Origin: Bradyrhizobium sp.
GTDB taxonomy: Bacteria > Pseudomonadota > Alphaproteobacteria > Rhizobiales > Xanthobacteraceae
Assembly: GCF_030697065.1 (NCBI RefSeq)
Contig: NZ_JAUYQU010000171.1
Span: 1-49,503 of the forward strand
Length of the DNA stretch: 49,503 nucleotides
Reading direction: 5' to 3'
Positions 1 to 7,567 of this stretch are shown here, in pieces; the stretch's first letter is position 1; every line of letters begins with the position of its first letter. The notes below the pieces were generated by a model. The model did no database searches, was not told where the DNA came from, and worked only from the letters and a program-made list of their open reading frames with translations. The position numbers and the translations under genes were made by a program.

Positions 1-459
1 ACGATTACCGTAAAACAGAAAGAATCGGCTGTCCGGCTCGCGCGCCAGCACTCCCTTCACGATCGAGAGAATCGGCGTGATGCCGGAGCCGGCGGCAAAG
101 CCGACATAGGTCCGCGCCCCTTCAGATGCTGCAACGACGCCGAAGCGACCGGTCGGGGTCATGACGTCGAGTTGGTCGCCGGCCTTCAATTCGTCGGCGG
201 CCCAGCTCGAGAACGCGCCGCCATCGACCTTCTTGACCGCGATGCGCAGTTCGCCGTCGTCGGGCCCGGAGCAGATCGAATAGGAGCGGCGAACTTCCTC
301 GCCGTCCATGGTGGTGCGCAGGGTCAGGTACTGGCCGGGAACGAAATGGTAGTCGGCGATCAGGTCTGGCGGGATCGCGAACGTCATCGACACCGCGTCA
401 ACGGATTCGCGGCGCAGGTCGCTGACGGCGAGGCGATGAAAGCGGGGAGCGTGGGACAT
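1..459 (-). CDS. paaE: Phenylacetyl-CoA epoxidase reductase subunit PaaE (partial)
   Basis: PaaE passes electrons from NAD(P)H through FAD and a 2Fe-2S centre to the PaaABCD epoxidase that turns phenylacetyl-CoA into its 1,2-epoxide. The 153 N-terminal codons are visible; the gene runs off the left edge, so the ferredoxin domain is not in the window. Translating the minus strand from the ATG at 457-459 gives the flavin-binding RSYSIC motif near residue 53 and the nucleotide-binding GSGITPILS motif near residue 126, both typical of ferredoxin-NADP reductase-like enzymes. It is the last gene of the paaABCDE order and follows paaD after 139 bases that contain a palindromic repeat. Family assignment is firm from motifs plus context; the electron donor is known of the family, not shown here. 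Confidence 0.93.
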   Translation of the reverse strand, partial: MSHAPRFHRLAVSDLRRESVDAVSMTFAIPPDLIADYHFVPGQYLTLRTTMDGEEVRRSYSICSGPDDGELRIAVKKVDGGAFSSWAADELKAGDQLDVMTPTGRFGVVAASEGARTYVGFAAGSGITPILSIVKGVLAREPDSRFFLFYGNR

Positions 460-476
460 GAATACCTTTTCACGGT

Positions 477-595
477 CGTCATCCTGAGGTGCGAGCCGCC
501 ATTTGCGGCGAGCCTCGAAGGAGGGAAACACGAACGGTCCGAGTTTGCCTCCACCCTTCGAGGCCTTCGCTGCGCTACGGCGCCTCAGGGTGACG
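477..595. repeat. Palindromic intergenic repeat, family B, between paaD and paaE
   Basis: The ends are near-complementary: CGTCATCCTGAGG at the left and CCTCAGGGTGACG at the right, with further internal GC-rich pairing. The element fills almost the whole paaD-paaE gap. Related sequence recurs at 4387-4434. Such dispersed hairpin repeats are common between genes in Bradyrhizobium relatives. Here it could fold in the paa transcript and reduce paaE expression, which is inference. Confidence 0.7.
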
Positions 596-598
596 AAA

Positions 599-1102
599 CT
601 AGTGACATTTGAAATAGTCGAACGGTTCGCGGCAGTTCCTGCAGCGCCACAGCGCCTTGCAGGAGGTCGAGCCGAATTCCGACAGCACTTCGGTATCGCC
701 GGAGCCGCATTGCGGGCACGTCACCTGCTGTACGCCGAACAGCGCGCGGCGGGAGCCGGCTGGCTGCGGCGGCGCGATGCCGTATTCCCGTAGCTTGCGG
801 CGGCCGTCTTCGCTCATCCAGTCGGTGGTCCAGGCCGGCGACAGCACGGTGCGCACCTTCGAGTTGCGAAAACCCTCGCGCTGTAGCGCCAGCTCGATCT
901 CCAGCGAAATCATGTTCATCGCGGGGCAGCCGGAATAGGTCGGCGTGATCGCGACCTCGACCTGGCCATCCCGGATCGCGACCTCGCGGAGCACGCCGAG
1001 ATCGGCGATGGTCAGTACCGGGATCTCCGGATCGACCACCGATGCCGCGGTGTTCCAGGCGTGTTGCCGCAGCTCGGCATCGGTGAATAGGGCGCTCACC
1101 AT
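599..1102 (-). CDS. paaD: Phenylacetyl-CoA epoxidase subunit PaaD
   Basis: PaaD is a small DUF59/MIP18-type protein thought to help assemble or mature the epoxidase metal centres. The 167-residue product has the DUF59 core (VVDPEIPVLTIADLGV, then TPTYSGCPAMN with its conserved Cys) and a C-terminal zinc-ribbon-like part with CPQCGS and CRNCREPF Cys pairs, the usual PaaD layout. A longer reading frame upstream lies inside paaC; the ATG at 1100-1102 is preferred because it overlaps the paaC stop by a few bases, the usual arrangement in this operon, and gives normal length. It sits between paaC and paaE on the same strand. Confidence 0.94.
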   Translation of the reverse strand: MVSALFTDAELRQHAWNTAASVVDPEIPVLTIADLGVLREVAIRDGQVEVAITPTYSGCPAMNMISLEIELALQREGFRNSKVRTVLSPAWTTDWMSEDGRRKLREYGIAPPQPAGSRRALFGVQQVTCPQCGSGDTEVLSEFGSTSCKALWRCRNCREPFDYFKCH

Positions 1103-1872
1103 GCGGCCCCCGGGAACGTGCGCTGCATCGACTGCAATTCGCTGAGCAAATGCCCGAGATGCTCGCTGTGCCGGCCATCGCGGCCGCCCTGTTGCATCCA
1201 TTCGCTTTTGGGCAGAGCCAGTGTCGCTTCATCGACGACATCGGTCACGGTTTTCAGCCATTGCGGACGCAGGCCGGCGGGATCGACCGATATGCCGGCG
1301 TCGATCAAGGCCCGCTCGCCGGCGTCGACAGCGAACATTTCGCCGGTAAAGGCCCAGAGATGATCGACCGCGGCCTGCGCGCGGGCGTGGCTTTCTTCCG
1401 TGCCGTCGCCGAGCCGGACCATCCATTCCGACGAATGCCGCAAATGATAGGCGCTTTCCTTTTCGGATTTCGCGGCGATCGCCGCCAGCGTCGCATCGGC
1501 GGATTTCATCATCGCGCGCCAGTACGGATCGGCGAAGGCCGCGTAGAAAAACTGCCGTACCATGGTGTGGGCAAAATCGCCGTTCGGCTGTTCCAGCAGC
1601 AAGAGATTGCGATACTGCCTGACGTCGCGCAGATAGGCGAACTTGTCCTCGTCGTTGCCTTTGCCTTCGACCCTGGCCGCATGGGAATAAAGCTCGCGCG
1701 CCTGGCCGAGCAGGTCGAGCCCCATATTGGCGAGCGCCATGTCCTCTTCCAGCATCGGCGCGTGGCCGCACCATTCCGACAAGCGGTGCCCCAGTATCAG
1801 CGCGTCGTCGGCCCGGCGCAGCGTATAGAGCACCAGCGGCGTTTCGGAGACGGAGATGGATGCGACTGCCAT
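1096..1872 (-). CDS. paaC: Phenylacetyl-CoA epoxidase structural subunit PaaC
   Basis: PaaC is the ferritin-like structural subunit that pairs with PaaA in the epoxidase core. The 258-residue product matches the family from MAVASISVSETPLVLYTLR through GHRLSEWCGHAP and NLLLLEQPNGDFAHT to the C-terminal EHLGHLLSELQSMQR. The frame is open for 19 more codons upstream, but these fall in a palindromic repeat, so the ATG at 1870-1872 is chosen. Its end overlaps the start of paaD. The gene lies 155 bases after paaB, a gap mostly filled by the repeat at 1899-1983. Confidence 0.95.
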   Translation of the reverse strand: MAVASISVSETPLVLYTLRRADDALILGHRLSEWCGHAPMLEEDMALANMGLDLLGQARELYSHAARVEGKGNDEDKFAYLRDVRQYRNLLLLEQPNGDFAHTMVRQFFYAAFADPYWRAMMKSADATLAAIAAKSEKESAYHLRHSSEWMVRLGDGTEESHARAQAAVDHLWAFTGEMFAVDAGERALIDAGISVDPAGLRPQWLKTVTDVVDEATLALPKSEWMQQGGRDGRHSEHLGHLLSELQSMQRTFPGAAW

Positions 1873-1898
1873 GTTCAGGAACCTGTGTGCACTATCGA

Positions 1899-1983
1899 CG
1901 TCATTGCGAGGAGCGAAGCGACGAAGCAATCCATTCTTTCATTCTCTTGAGGGATGGATTGCTTCGCTGCGCTCGCAATGACG
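1899..1983. repeat. Palindromic intergenic repeat, family A, between paaB and paaC
   Basis: Outer arms CGTCATTGCGAG and CTCGCAATGACG are inverted and enclose inner inverted segments around GAAGCAATCCA and TGGATTGCTTC. The same element recurs at 6738-6823 and 48559-48648 with small changes. It would form a long stem in RNA inside the paa operon. Confidence 0.85.
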
Positions 1984-2027
1984 GTTTCGACAGTTGCGGA
2001 CGCGACTCAGAACACTGCGCAGCGATT

Positions 2028-2315
2028 TCACATATGCCCGACTTCTTCCGGCACTTCGTAAAACGTCGGGTGCCGGTAGATCTTGGATTCCGCCGGCTCG
2101 AACATCATGCCCTTGTCTGCAGGGTCGGACGCGGTGATCGCGCTTGACGGCACCACCCAGACCGACAGCCCCTCGCCGCGACGGGTGTAGAGGTCGCGCG
2201 CGGCCTGCAACGCCATGGTCGCGTCGGAAGCATGCAGCGAGCCGACATGCTTGTGCGCGAGCCCGTTGCGGCTGCGGATGAAGACTTCCCAGAGCGGCGT
2301 ATTCGGCGTGGCCAT
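2028..2315 (-). CDS. paaB: Phenylacetyl-CoA epoxidase subunit PaaB
   Basis: PaaB is the small subunit that bridges the PaaAC heterodimers and is needed for an active complex. The product is 95 residues, the family norm, with recognisable WEVFIRSRNGLAHKHVGSLH near the N-terminus and IYRHPTFYEVPEEVGHM at the C-terminus. It begins 15 bases after the paaA stop, so translation probably follows directly from paaA. If paaA is really cut by its internal stop (see paaA), polarity might lower paaB expression. Confidence 0.95.
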   Translation of the reverse strand: MATPNTPLWEVFIRSRNGLAHKHVGSLHASDATMALQAARDLYTRRGEGLSVWVVPSSAITASDPADKGMMFEPAESKIYRHPTFYEVPEEVGHM

Positions 2316-2330
2316 GATGGTCTCCCTGAC

Positions 2331-3323
2331 TTATTCGGCGGCTTGCGCAAGTTGGCGATGCTTGCGCTTTTCGGCATAGGCCTGTGCGGCCTCGCGCACC
2401 CAGGCGCCTTCGTCATGCGCCTTGCGGCGCGCCGCCATCCGGTCGCGGTTGCAGGGGCCGTTGCCCGCCAGCACCTGCCTGAATTCGTCCCAGTCGATCG
2501 CGCTGTATTCCCAGTGCCCTTCCGCGTTCTGCTTCATGCCGGGATCGGGGATGGTCAGGCCGAGAAACTGCGCCTGCGGCACGGTGGCATCGACGAATTT
2601 CTGGCGCAGTTCGTCGTTGGAAAAACGCTTGATCTTCCATCTGGTGGAGGTGTCGCTGTGCTGGCTGGCCTGGTCGGGCGGCCCGAACATCATCAGCACC
2701 GGCCACCACCAGCGGTTCAGCGCGTCCTGCGCCATCGCCTTCTGCTCTTCGGTGCCGCGCGCCAGCGTCAGCATGATCTCGTAGCCCTGGCGCTGGTGAA
2801 AGGATTCCTCCTTGCAGACCCGGATCATCGCGCGCGCTTAGGGGCCGTAGGAGCAGCGGCACAGCGGTATCTGGTTCATGTTCGCGGCACCGTCGACCAG
2901 CCAGCCGATCACGCCGATGTCGGCCCAGGTCAGGGTCGGGTCGTTGAAGATCGAGGAATATTTCGCCTTGCCCGCCAGCATCAGATCGACCAGTTCCTCG
3001 CGCGAGGCGCCGAGCGTCTCGGCGGCGGCATAGAGATAGAGCCCGTGGCCGCATTCGTCCTGAACCTTGGCGAGCAGCGCGGCCTTGCGGCGCAGCGACG
3101 GCGCGCGGGTGATCCAGTTGCCTTCGGGGAGCATGCCGACGATCTCGGAATGGGCGTGCTGCGAGATCTGCCTTGTCAGCGTCTTGCGATAGGCCGCGGG
3201 CATCCAGTCATTGGGCTCGATGCGCTCTTCGGCATCAATCCGCGCCTGAAATGCCGCGGCGCGCGTGGCATCCTCGACATGGCGGTCATCCGCATCCGAC
3301 GTGTTGAGCGCCTGCGTGTACAT
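2331..3323 (-). pseudogene. paaA: Phenylacetyl-CoA epoxidase catalytic subunit paaA, interrupted by an in-frame TAA
   Basis: PaaA holds the di-iron centre that epoxidises the ring of phenylacetyl-CoA. The gene reads as 330 codons from the ATG at 3321-3323, the family length, but codon 162 (2838-2840) is TAA. The stop follows CRCSYGP and is followed in the same frame by [18 protein letters not shown]; in the family a Tyr normally stands at this place (YGPYARAM), so a TAC or TAT has become TAA by one substitution with no frameshift. The cut separates the two ExxH iron-binding motifs (residues 90-93 and 173-176), so a 161-residue product cannot form the site. The rest is well conserved, which suggests a recent mutation or a base-calling error. 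An ATG four codons after the stop could restart translation of the second half. Confidence 0.9.
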
Positions 3324-3393
3324 GGCCGTTCTCCCTGGAACGGCTCTAACATATATCAAAACATGGCAAACTCAATACATTCTTGTAACACAT
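3324..3393 (-). promoter_or_regulatory. paaX-paaA intergenic region with probable promoter/operator
   Basis: This 70-base gap is clearly AT-rich compared with its surroundings. It contains a short perfect inverted repeat, TACA-TTCT-TGTA (3376-3387), and, read on the minus strand, TTGAGT followed 16 bases later by TATGTT, a possible -35/-10 pair just before paaA. PaaX is known to repress paa promoters and to release DNA on binding phenylacetyl-CoA, so this is the likeliest PaaX target in the window; that is inference from position and symmetry. Confidence 0.45.
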
Positions 3394-4263
3394 TTACATA
3401 GCCGCGAACCGGCGCGCCAGTTCCGCGCCGGCCGCCGGCAGCGGCCCGGAGGGGTTGCTTCCATGGCGGTCAAGCCATTGTTCCGACGCGGGAAGCACCC
3501 CGCGATAGATTTCGCCGCAGAGTTGCCGGGCGGCCCGCCCCGGCCAGTCCGCCGGCAGCAGGTCGGTCGGCAGCAAGGGGTCGCGCAGCACCACCCGCCG
3601 GTAATGATGGATCAGCAGGATGCGCGCGGTGAAGGCGTCGATATCCGACATCCGTTCGCGGCGGCCGGCCCAGCCCCGCAGCGGCTCGAACGTTTTCATG
3701 AACTTCAGATAGGCATCGGCGGTGCGATCGAGCGGCCAGCTTTCGCTGAGCAGGCGCCGACCACTGTCGTCCTCGGCGGAAACTTCCAGCCGGATGGCGG
3801 ATGCGGCTTCCCGCGGGATCGGCACGCCCGACGGCGCCACCCACACGCCCGGCAGCGGACTGCCGAAGCCGGCATTCTTCAGCGCCTCGCGGGCGGCGTC
3901 GCGGTCCCCGCTATTGGCGATCAACAATAGCTCGAAGCGCCCGGTCCATTCCGGGGCTTGCGGATCGTAGATGTGCCTTGTCGCGGCATCGAAGGTCTGC
4001 CGCCCCTTCCCCGCCAGCCGGTAAAAGCTGTTGCGGCCGACCTTGTCGCGTTCGAGCCAGCCGTCGGCGGCGAGCCGCGACATTGCGGTACGCACCACGC
4101 CGCTGTCGATGTCGATCGCCGCAAAAAATTCGAGCAGCGTGCCGAGCCAGACCGAGCCGCCGCGCGGCACGATGGCGTCGCCGAACACCGTGATGGCGAT
4201 GGAGCCGGTGCGCGAGGTTTCGCGCTTGAGCTGTTCGACGATGCGGGCAAGCGGCTGCGGCAT
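3394..4263 (-). CDS. paaX: Phenylacetic acid degradation repressor PaaX
   Basis: PaaX is the GntR-like, phenylacetyl-CoA-responsive repressor of paa genes. The 289-residue product has the PaaX N-terminal winged helix: SIAITVFGDAIVPRGGSVWL, then VVRTAMSRLAADGWLER as the recognition region (about residues 20-75), followed by the middle domain and the PaaX C-terminal segment (ILLIHHYRRVVLRDPLLP, about residues 215-232). It is directly upstream of paaA on the same strand with a 70-base gap, so it may be co-transcribed with the genes it controls. The ATG at 4261-4263 is the first good start and gives the usual family length. Confidence 0.95.
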   Translation of the reverse strand: MPQPLARIVEQLKRETSRTGSIAITVFGDAIVPRGGSVWLGTLLEFFAAIDIDSGVVRTAMSRLAADGWLERDKVGRNSFYRLAGKGRQTFDAATRHIYDPQAPEWTGRFELLLIANSGDRDAAREALKNAGFGSPLPGVWVAPSGVPIPREAASAIRLEVSAEDDSGRRLLSESWPLDRTADAYLKFMKTFEPLRGWAGRRERMSDIDAFTARILLIHHYRRVVLRDPLLPTDLLPADWPGRAARQLCGEIYRGVLPASEQWLDRHGSNPSGPLPAAGAELARRFAAM

Positions 4264-4316
4264 GCCCCAAGGCTTAGCGCGTTTTCGAGAGTCGCGACAA
4301 CGTCGGCGAGGCAGCT

Positions 4317-4358
4317 CTCATGGTTCGAGACGCGCGAAGGCGCGCTCCTCACCATGAG
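4317..4358. repeat. Short palindromic repeat upstream of paaX
   Basis: CTCATGGT at the left pairs with ACCATGAG at the right, with an inner CGCGC/GCGCG stem, giving an almost complete 42-base hairpin. It resembles dispersed hairpin repeats of Bradyrhizobium-type genomes. It lies 54 bases upstream of the paaX start and may overlap its leader. Confidence 0.75.
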
Positions 4359-4386
4359 GTATCGACAGTGGGCAATCAGGTCCGGT

Positions 4387-4434
4387 CGTCATCCTGAGGA
4401 GCATCGCCAACGGCGATGCGTCTCGAAGGATGAG
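4387..4434. repeat. Palindromic intergenic repeat, family B (short form)
   Basis: GTCATCCTGAGGAGCATCGCC pairs imperfectly with GGCGATGCGTCTCGAAGGATGAG around a small loop. It is related to the element at 477-595. It sits 13 bases beyond the stop of the hydrolase at 4447-5220 and could act as a transcript-end hairpin for that gene. Confidence 0.75.
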
Positions 4435-4446
4435 TTGTCTTCGCCC

Positions 4447-5220
4447 TTACCGGTGCGGATCGGGATAGACCATGCTGCGCCAGCCGCTGCGCTCGAACGG
4501 TTTCCATGTGCCTTCCGCCTGTGCCAGGCGGTCGGCCACGGCGTAGACCACGGCGGGGTTGTGTCCCATGCCGCAATGGCTGCCTTCGACCTCGATGCTT
4601 TCCGATGTCGCCGAGGCCTTTTCCATGCAGCCCTGCCACGCGCAGATGCCGTCGGTGCGGCTGAAGATCGCGGTGGTCGGGACCGGGGGCGTTTCGGCAA
4701 GGCTGCCGCCGAAGGAGTGATCCTCCTCCTCGTCGGCGCTGCGACCGCTGGCCAATTCATAGACCCGCCAGGCGTTGGTGGCCTTCGGGCTGCCCGCGAA
4801 CGGGCTGCCGAGCGTGATCACCGAGCGCACGCGGTCCGGCATCATTTTGGACAGCTGACGCGCGTAGAGGCCGCCAAGGCTCCAGCCGACCAGGCTGATC
4901 TTGCGGCCATGGGTGTCGCTGAGTTCGCGCACCAGATCGACCATCGCATGCTGCACGCCGTCACGCAGGCCGAGATTGCGGCTCTGGCGCCAGCCGCTGG
5001 CGGCATAGCCCCGATTGCTCAGGAAGCTGCGCAGCGGTCGCGTCGAGGTGTCCGAAGCCATCAGCCCGGGCAGCACCAGCACCGGATGCCCGTCACCGCG
5101 GGGCGCGAGGCTGAGCAGCGGCAGCGCGCCGAGAAAGGCGCCGAACTCGTGAAGGGCGCGCCCCTCCATGAACATCAGGGTTTTGGACGGCGCGCGCAGC
5201 GCCTGGGTAGTCGCGGACAT
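4447..5220 (-). CDS. Alpha/beta hydrolase (esterase/lipase-like), paralogue 1
   Basis: A 257-residue alpha/beta-fold hydrolase. It has RGDGHPVLVLPGLMASD (about residues 41-57), forming the first strand and oxyanion region, the nucleophile elbow GWSLGG with Ser114, and later SRTDGI and a His in GSHCGMGHNP as likely remaining triad positions. The ATG at 5218-5220 is preceded by GGAGCTACC, a good ribosome site; 51 further codons are open upstream but lack family features. A clear paralogue lies at 20397-21194 with the same RGDGHPVL, GWSLGG and SRTDGI motifs. Substrate is unknown; proximity to PHA and wax-ester genes makes a lipid ester plausible, which is inference. Confidence 0.85.
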   Translation of the reverse strand: MSATTQALRAPSKTLMFMEGRALHEFGAFLGALPLLSLAPRGDGHPVLVLPGLMASDTSTRPLRSFLSNRGYAASGWRQSRNLGLRDGVQHAMVDLVRELSDTHGRKISLVGWSLGGLYARQLSKMMPDRVRSVITLGSPFAGSPKATNAWRVYELASGRSADEEEDHSFGGSLAETPPVPTTAIFSRTDGICAWQGCMEKASATSESIEVEGSHCGMGHNPAVVYAVADRLAQAEGTWKPFERSGWRSMVYPDPHR

Positions 5221-5412
5221 GGTAGCTCCTCTCGCAGCCGGCCCCTTACACTCTGGCAGCCGGCCAATGACCCTGGGAAGACGCAAGCTCGGCAAAATCG
5301 TTCCGCAATGCAGCATCGCTTGAACAGGTTGTGATGATTCCGTCATTGAAGCGGTTGATCGGCCTCGCGACAATAGGCGCCACAGCCAAAACGGAACCGA
5401 GTGATCATTTGG

Positions 5413-6699
5413 TCACAGCATCCGCAGCAGTAATTCCACGGTGTGCAGCGTCAATCCGGCGAGCCCGCCGATCAGCGCGCCGTTGAAGCGGATGTATTGC
5501 AGGTCCTTGCCGATGTTGATTTCGATCAGCGCAATCAGCTGGCCCATATCCCAGCTCTTGACCTGGTCGGAGATGAAGCTCGACACGCCGCTCTTCTGAT
5601 CGGCGATGAAACTCCTGAGCACGGCGACGATGCCCTGGTTGATTTCGGCGCGCAGTTCCGGATCGGCGGCCAGTGCCTCGCCCGCCTTCACAAACATGCC
5701 GGCCAGATGCTGCTGCAGCACCTGGGTCTCGCCCGAGGCGCTACGCTCGAGAAAGGACCGCGTGTTCGACCAGATGTTGCGCGCGAGGTCGGAAAGTTCG
5801 GGACGCGCCAGCAGGTCGCGCTTCAATCCATCGAGGCGATCGGCGAAGACCCGGTCGCTGCCGAGCCGGTCGACGAACGACAGCAGCATGCGATTGAACT
5901 CGTCGCGAAACGGATGCTGCGGATCGTTCTTCACTTCCTCGAAGAACGTGGTCGCGGACGCGACGATCCGGTTCACCAGAAACCTGTCGGCACGGTAGAG
6001 TTTCAACAGCGTCGGCAATTCGCCGCGGATCTTTTCGCGGATCACCGCCATGGTTTCGGCTTGCGTCAGCGACTGATGCACCGCGCGCAGGATGTCGTCG
6101 AGCAGGCCCTGATGCCGCCCCTCCTGGACGAAACCGCGCAGCGTGCCGGCGGCAAGCGGCGCCAGATCGACTTCCTGCAGCTGGGTGGTGATCCGGCGGG
6201 TGATGAACGTCATCAGGCCGGACGTTTCCGTCGCCGACAACGCCTCCGGCAGCAGCCGCAACGCGAAGCGGGAGAGATCGTCGCTGCGCTTGCGGTCGCG
6301 CAGCCAGTCGGCGACGAAGGAGCCGAAATCGATCTGGCGCAGTTTCGCCTCGACGGGAGCGGCTTCGAGAAAATGCACCTCGATGAACTCGCCGAGCTTG
6401 TCGGCGATGCGGTGCTGGTTGCTCTGGATGATCGCGGTATGCGGAATCGGCAGGCCGAGCGGCCGCTTGAACAGCGCCACCACGGCATACCAGTCGGCAA
6501 TGCCGCCGATGGTGGCGGCCTCCGCGAACGCCGCGACGAAGCCGAAGACGGGATGCACATGCAGCAGCGCCTTCGCCGCCACGAACAGCGCCAGCGTGCC
6601 GACCAGCACCAGCGTCGCCAACGCCTTGACGCGACGCAACTCGGCCGCGCGGGCGGCGTCGCCGGGGGATGCGAAGGAGAAGGCGGGGGTGGATGCCAT
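5413..6699 (-). CDS. DUF445 family membrane-anchored protein
   Basis: The 428-residue product matches the DUF445 family (E. coli YjiN-like) of unknown function. Residues about 20-45 form a hydrophobic segment, soon followed by the family signature EAATIGGIADWYAVVALFKR with the conserved IGGIADW core; the long helical middle follows, and a last hydrophobic stretch (FNGALIGGLAGLTLHTVELLL) ends the protein. This suggests a protein anchored at both ends with a large helical domain between. The ATG at 6697-6699 is chosen because upstream codons fall into the repeat at 6738-6823. It stands alone, with 192 bases before the next gene on the same strand. Confidence 0.88.
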   Translation of the reverse strand: MASTPAFSFASPGDAARAAELRRVKALATLVLVGTLALFVAAKALLHVHPVFGFVAAFAEAATIGGIADWYAVVALFKRPLGLPIPHTAIIQSNQHRIADKLGEFIEVHFLEAAPVEAKLRQIDFGSFVADWLRDRKRSDDLSRFALRLLPEALSATETSGLMTFITRRITTQLQEVDLAPLAAGTLRGFVQEGRHQGLLDDILRAVHQSLTQAETMAVIREKIRGELPTLLKLYRADRFLVNRIVASATTFFEEVKNDPQHPFRDEFNRMLLSFVDRLGSDRVFADRLDGLKRDLLARPELSDLARNIWSNTRSFLERSASGETQVLQQHLAGMFVKAGEALAADPELRAEINQGIVAVLRSFIADQKSGVSSFISDQVKSWDMGQLIALIEINIGKDLQYIRFNGALIGGLAGLTLHTVELLLRML

Positions 6700-6737
6700 G
6701 GCGGCTTTCGCGGTGTCGACCCGACAATAGCAGCATC

Positions 6738-6823
6738 CGTCATCGCAAGCGAAGCGAAGCAATCCACGGCAGCGCCAGGCTGCGGGATGGATTGCTTCGT
6801 CGCTTACGCTCCTCGCAATGACG
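6738..6823. repeat. Palindromic intergenic repeat, family A, second copy
   Basis: Ends CGTCATCGCAAGCGAAGCGAAG and CGCTCCTCGCAATGACG are inverted, with inner GCAATCCA and TGGATTGC arms. It is the same element as at 1899-1983 and 48559-48648, lying between the DUF445 gene and the phasin terminator. Confidence 0.85.
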
Positions 6824-6856
6824 GAGGATGCAATGATGATCTATTGACGTAACCGG

Positions 6857-6885
6857 CAAAAAAGAAGGCCCGCCTGAGCGGGCCT
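6857..6885 (-). terminator. Rho-independent terminator of the phasin gene
   Basis: On the minus strand this reads as a perfect 7-bp stem GGCCCGC/GCGGGCC with a 4-base loop (stem 6867-6884, one extra A-T pair) followed by a T-rich run ending in TTTTTT. It starts 27 bases after the phasin stop. This is the clearest intrinsic terminator in the window and fits a strongly expressed single gene. Confidence 0.92.
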
Positions 6886-6911
6886 CCAAACTGTCGCTGA
6901 TCGCAACGCGA

Positions 6912-7388
6912 TCAGGCGGTCTTGGTGTAGACCTTGGAGAAGTTGTCCTGGGCGGTCCTGGCGCCATCGGCGACGAGCTTGCCGAGATATTCGCTCGAGG
7001 CCTTCGCCCGCGACACGAACACTTCGCCGCGCGCGCGGACCATGTCGGACTGGATCTGGACCGCTTCGTTGAACGACTTGGCGGAAGCCAGCTGGCCGAT
7101 GCCGGCGAAGAACGCTTCGGCGTCCTGATAGAGCGCGTCCTGGATGTTGCGGCTGATCTTGGCGGCCTCGGAGACCGAACCGGCAACGGCGGTCTCGATC
7201 GCGGCGGTCACCTTCTCGGAACCGGCATGGATGTCGGCGGCGCGAACCTTGGCGGTCTCGGCCTGCTTCTTCACGAACTCACGGGCGGCTTCCGGAACTT
7301 CCATGTTCTGGAGCTTGGTGAAAGCCTCGGTGACGGGCGCGAAGGCATCCTTGACGGTGTTCAGCACGGAATTGGTTTCGGTGGTCAT
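6912..7388 (-). CDS. Phasin (PHA granule-associated protein)
   Basis: Phasins coat polyhydroxyalkanoate granules and limit their coalescence. The 158-residue product is almost entirely amphipathic helix, without Cys or Trp, and has phasin-family features: LQNMEVPEAAREFVKKQAET near residue 30, a central segment ending in DAEAFFAGIGQLASAKS, and QIQSDMVRARGEVFVSRAK near residue 115. The start at 7386-7388 is preceded by GGATGGAGAGACC. It is monocistronic: an intrinsic terminator follows and a repeat-rich promoter region precedes it. The PhaE-PhaC pair lies a few hundred bases upstream on the same strand, which supports the PHA role. Confidence 0.9.
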   Translation of the reverse strand: MTTETNSVLNTVKDAFAPVTEAFTKLQNMEVPEAAREFVKKQAETAKVRAADIHAGSEKVTAAIETAVAGSVSEAAKISRNIQDALYQDAEAFFAGIGQLASAKSFNEAVQIQSDMVRARGEVFVSRAKASSEYLGKLVADGARTAQDNFSKVYTKTA

Positions 7389-7467
7389 GGGGTCTCTCCA
7401 TCCTCAGATTTGAGCTATGGGCTCACCCCGTCCGGTTGGCCCGGGGCGATCTCTGTATGACATAGTT

Positions 7468-7519
7468 AATGGTGCGTCGCAATATCGAATGGTGCAGTGC
7501 GATATCACAAATTCGTGAT
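7468..7519. promoter_or_regulatory. Tandem repeat and inverted repeat upstream of the phasin gene
   Basis: Two contiguous 20-base units (7468-7487 and 7488-7507) share AATGGTGC, GC and ATATC at the same positions, making an imperfect tandem repeat. Each holds a TGC-N3-GCR core (TGCGTCGCA at 7473-7481; TGCAGTGCG at 7493-7501), close to the TGC-N3-GCA type of site described for the PHA regulator PhaR. A further inverted repeat ATCAC-N6-GTGAT spans 7504-7519. On the minus strand TTGCGA in the first unit lies at -35-like distance from CATACA. A PhaR-type operator is inferred from this pattern. Confidence 0.55.
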
Positions 7520-7567
7520 CAGCCTGCGATTTGGGCGATATGCCCGCGGAACCGGCGCCAGGCTGCC

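Noticed and set aside
2829..2840. Frameshift as the cause of the split paaA
   Set aside because: Both halves are in the same frame and the codon spacing is intact, so only a stop substitution is needed.
7468..7507. CRISPR array
   Set aside because: Only two contiguous imperfect 20-base units with no spacers and no cas genes; a promoter repeat fits better.
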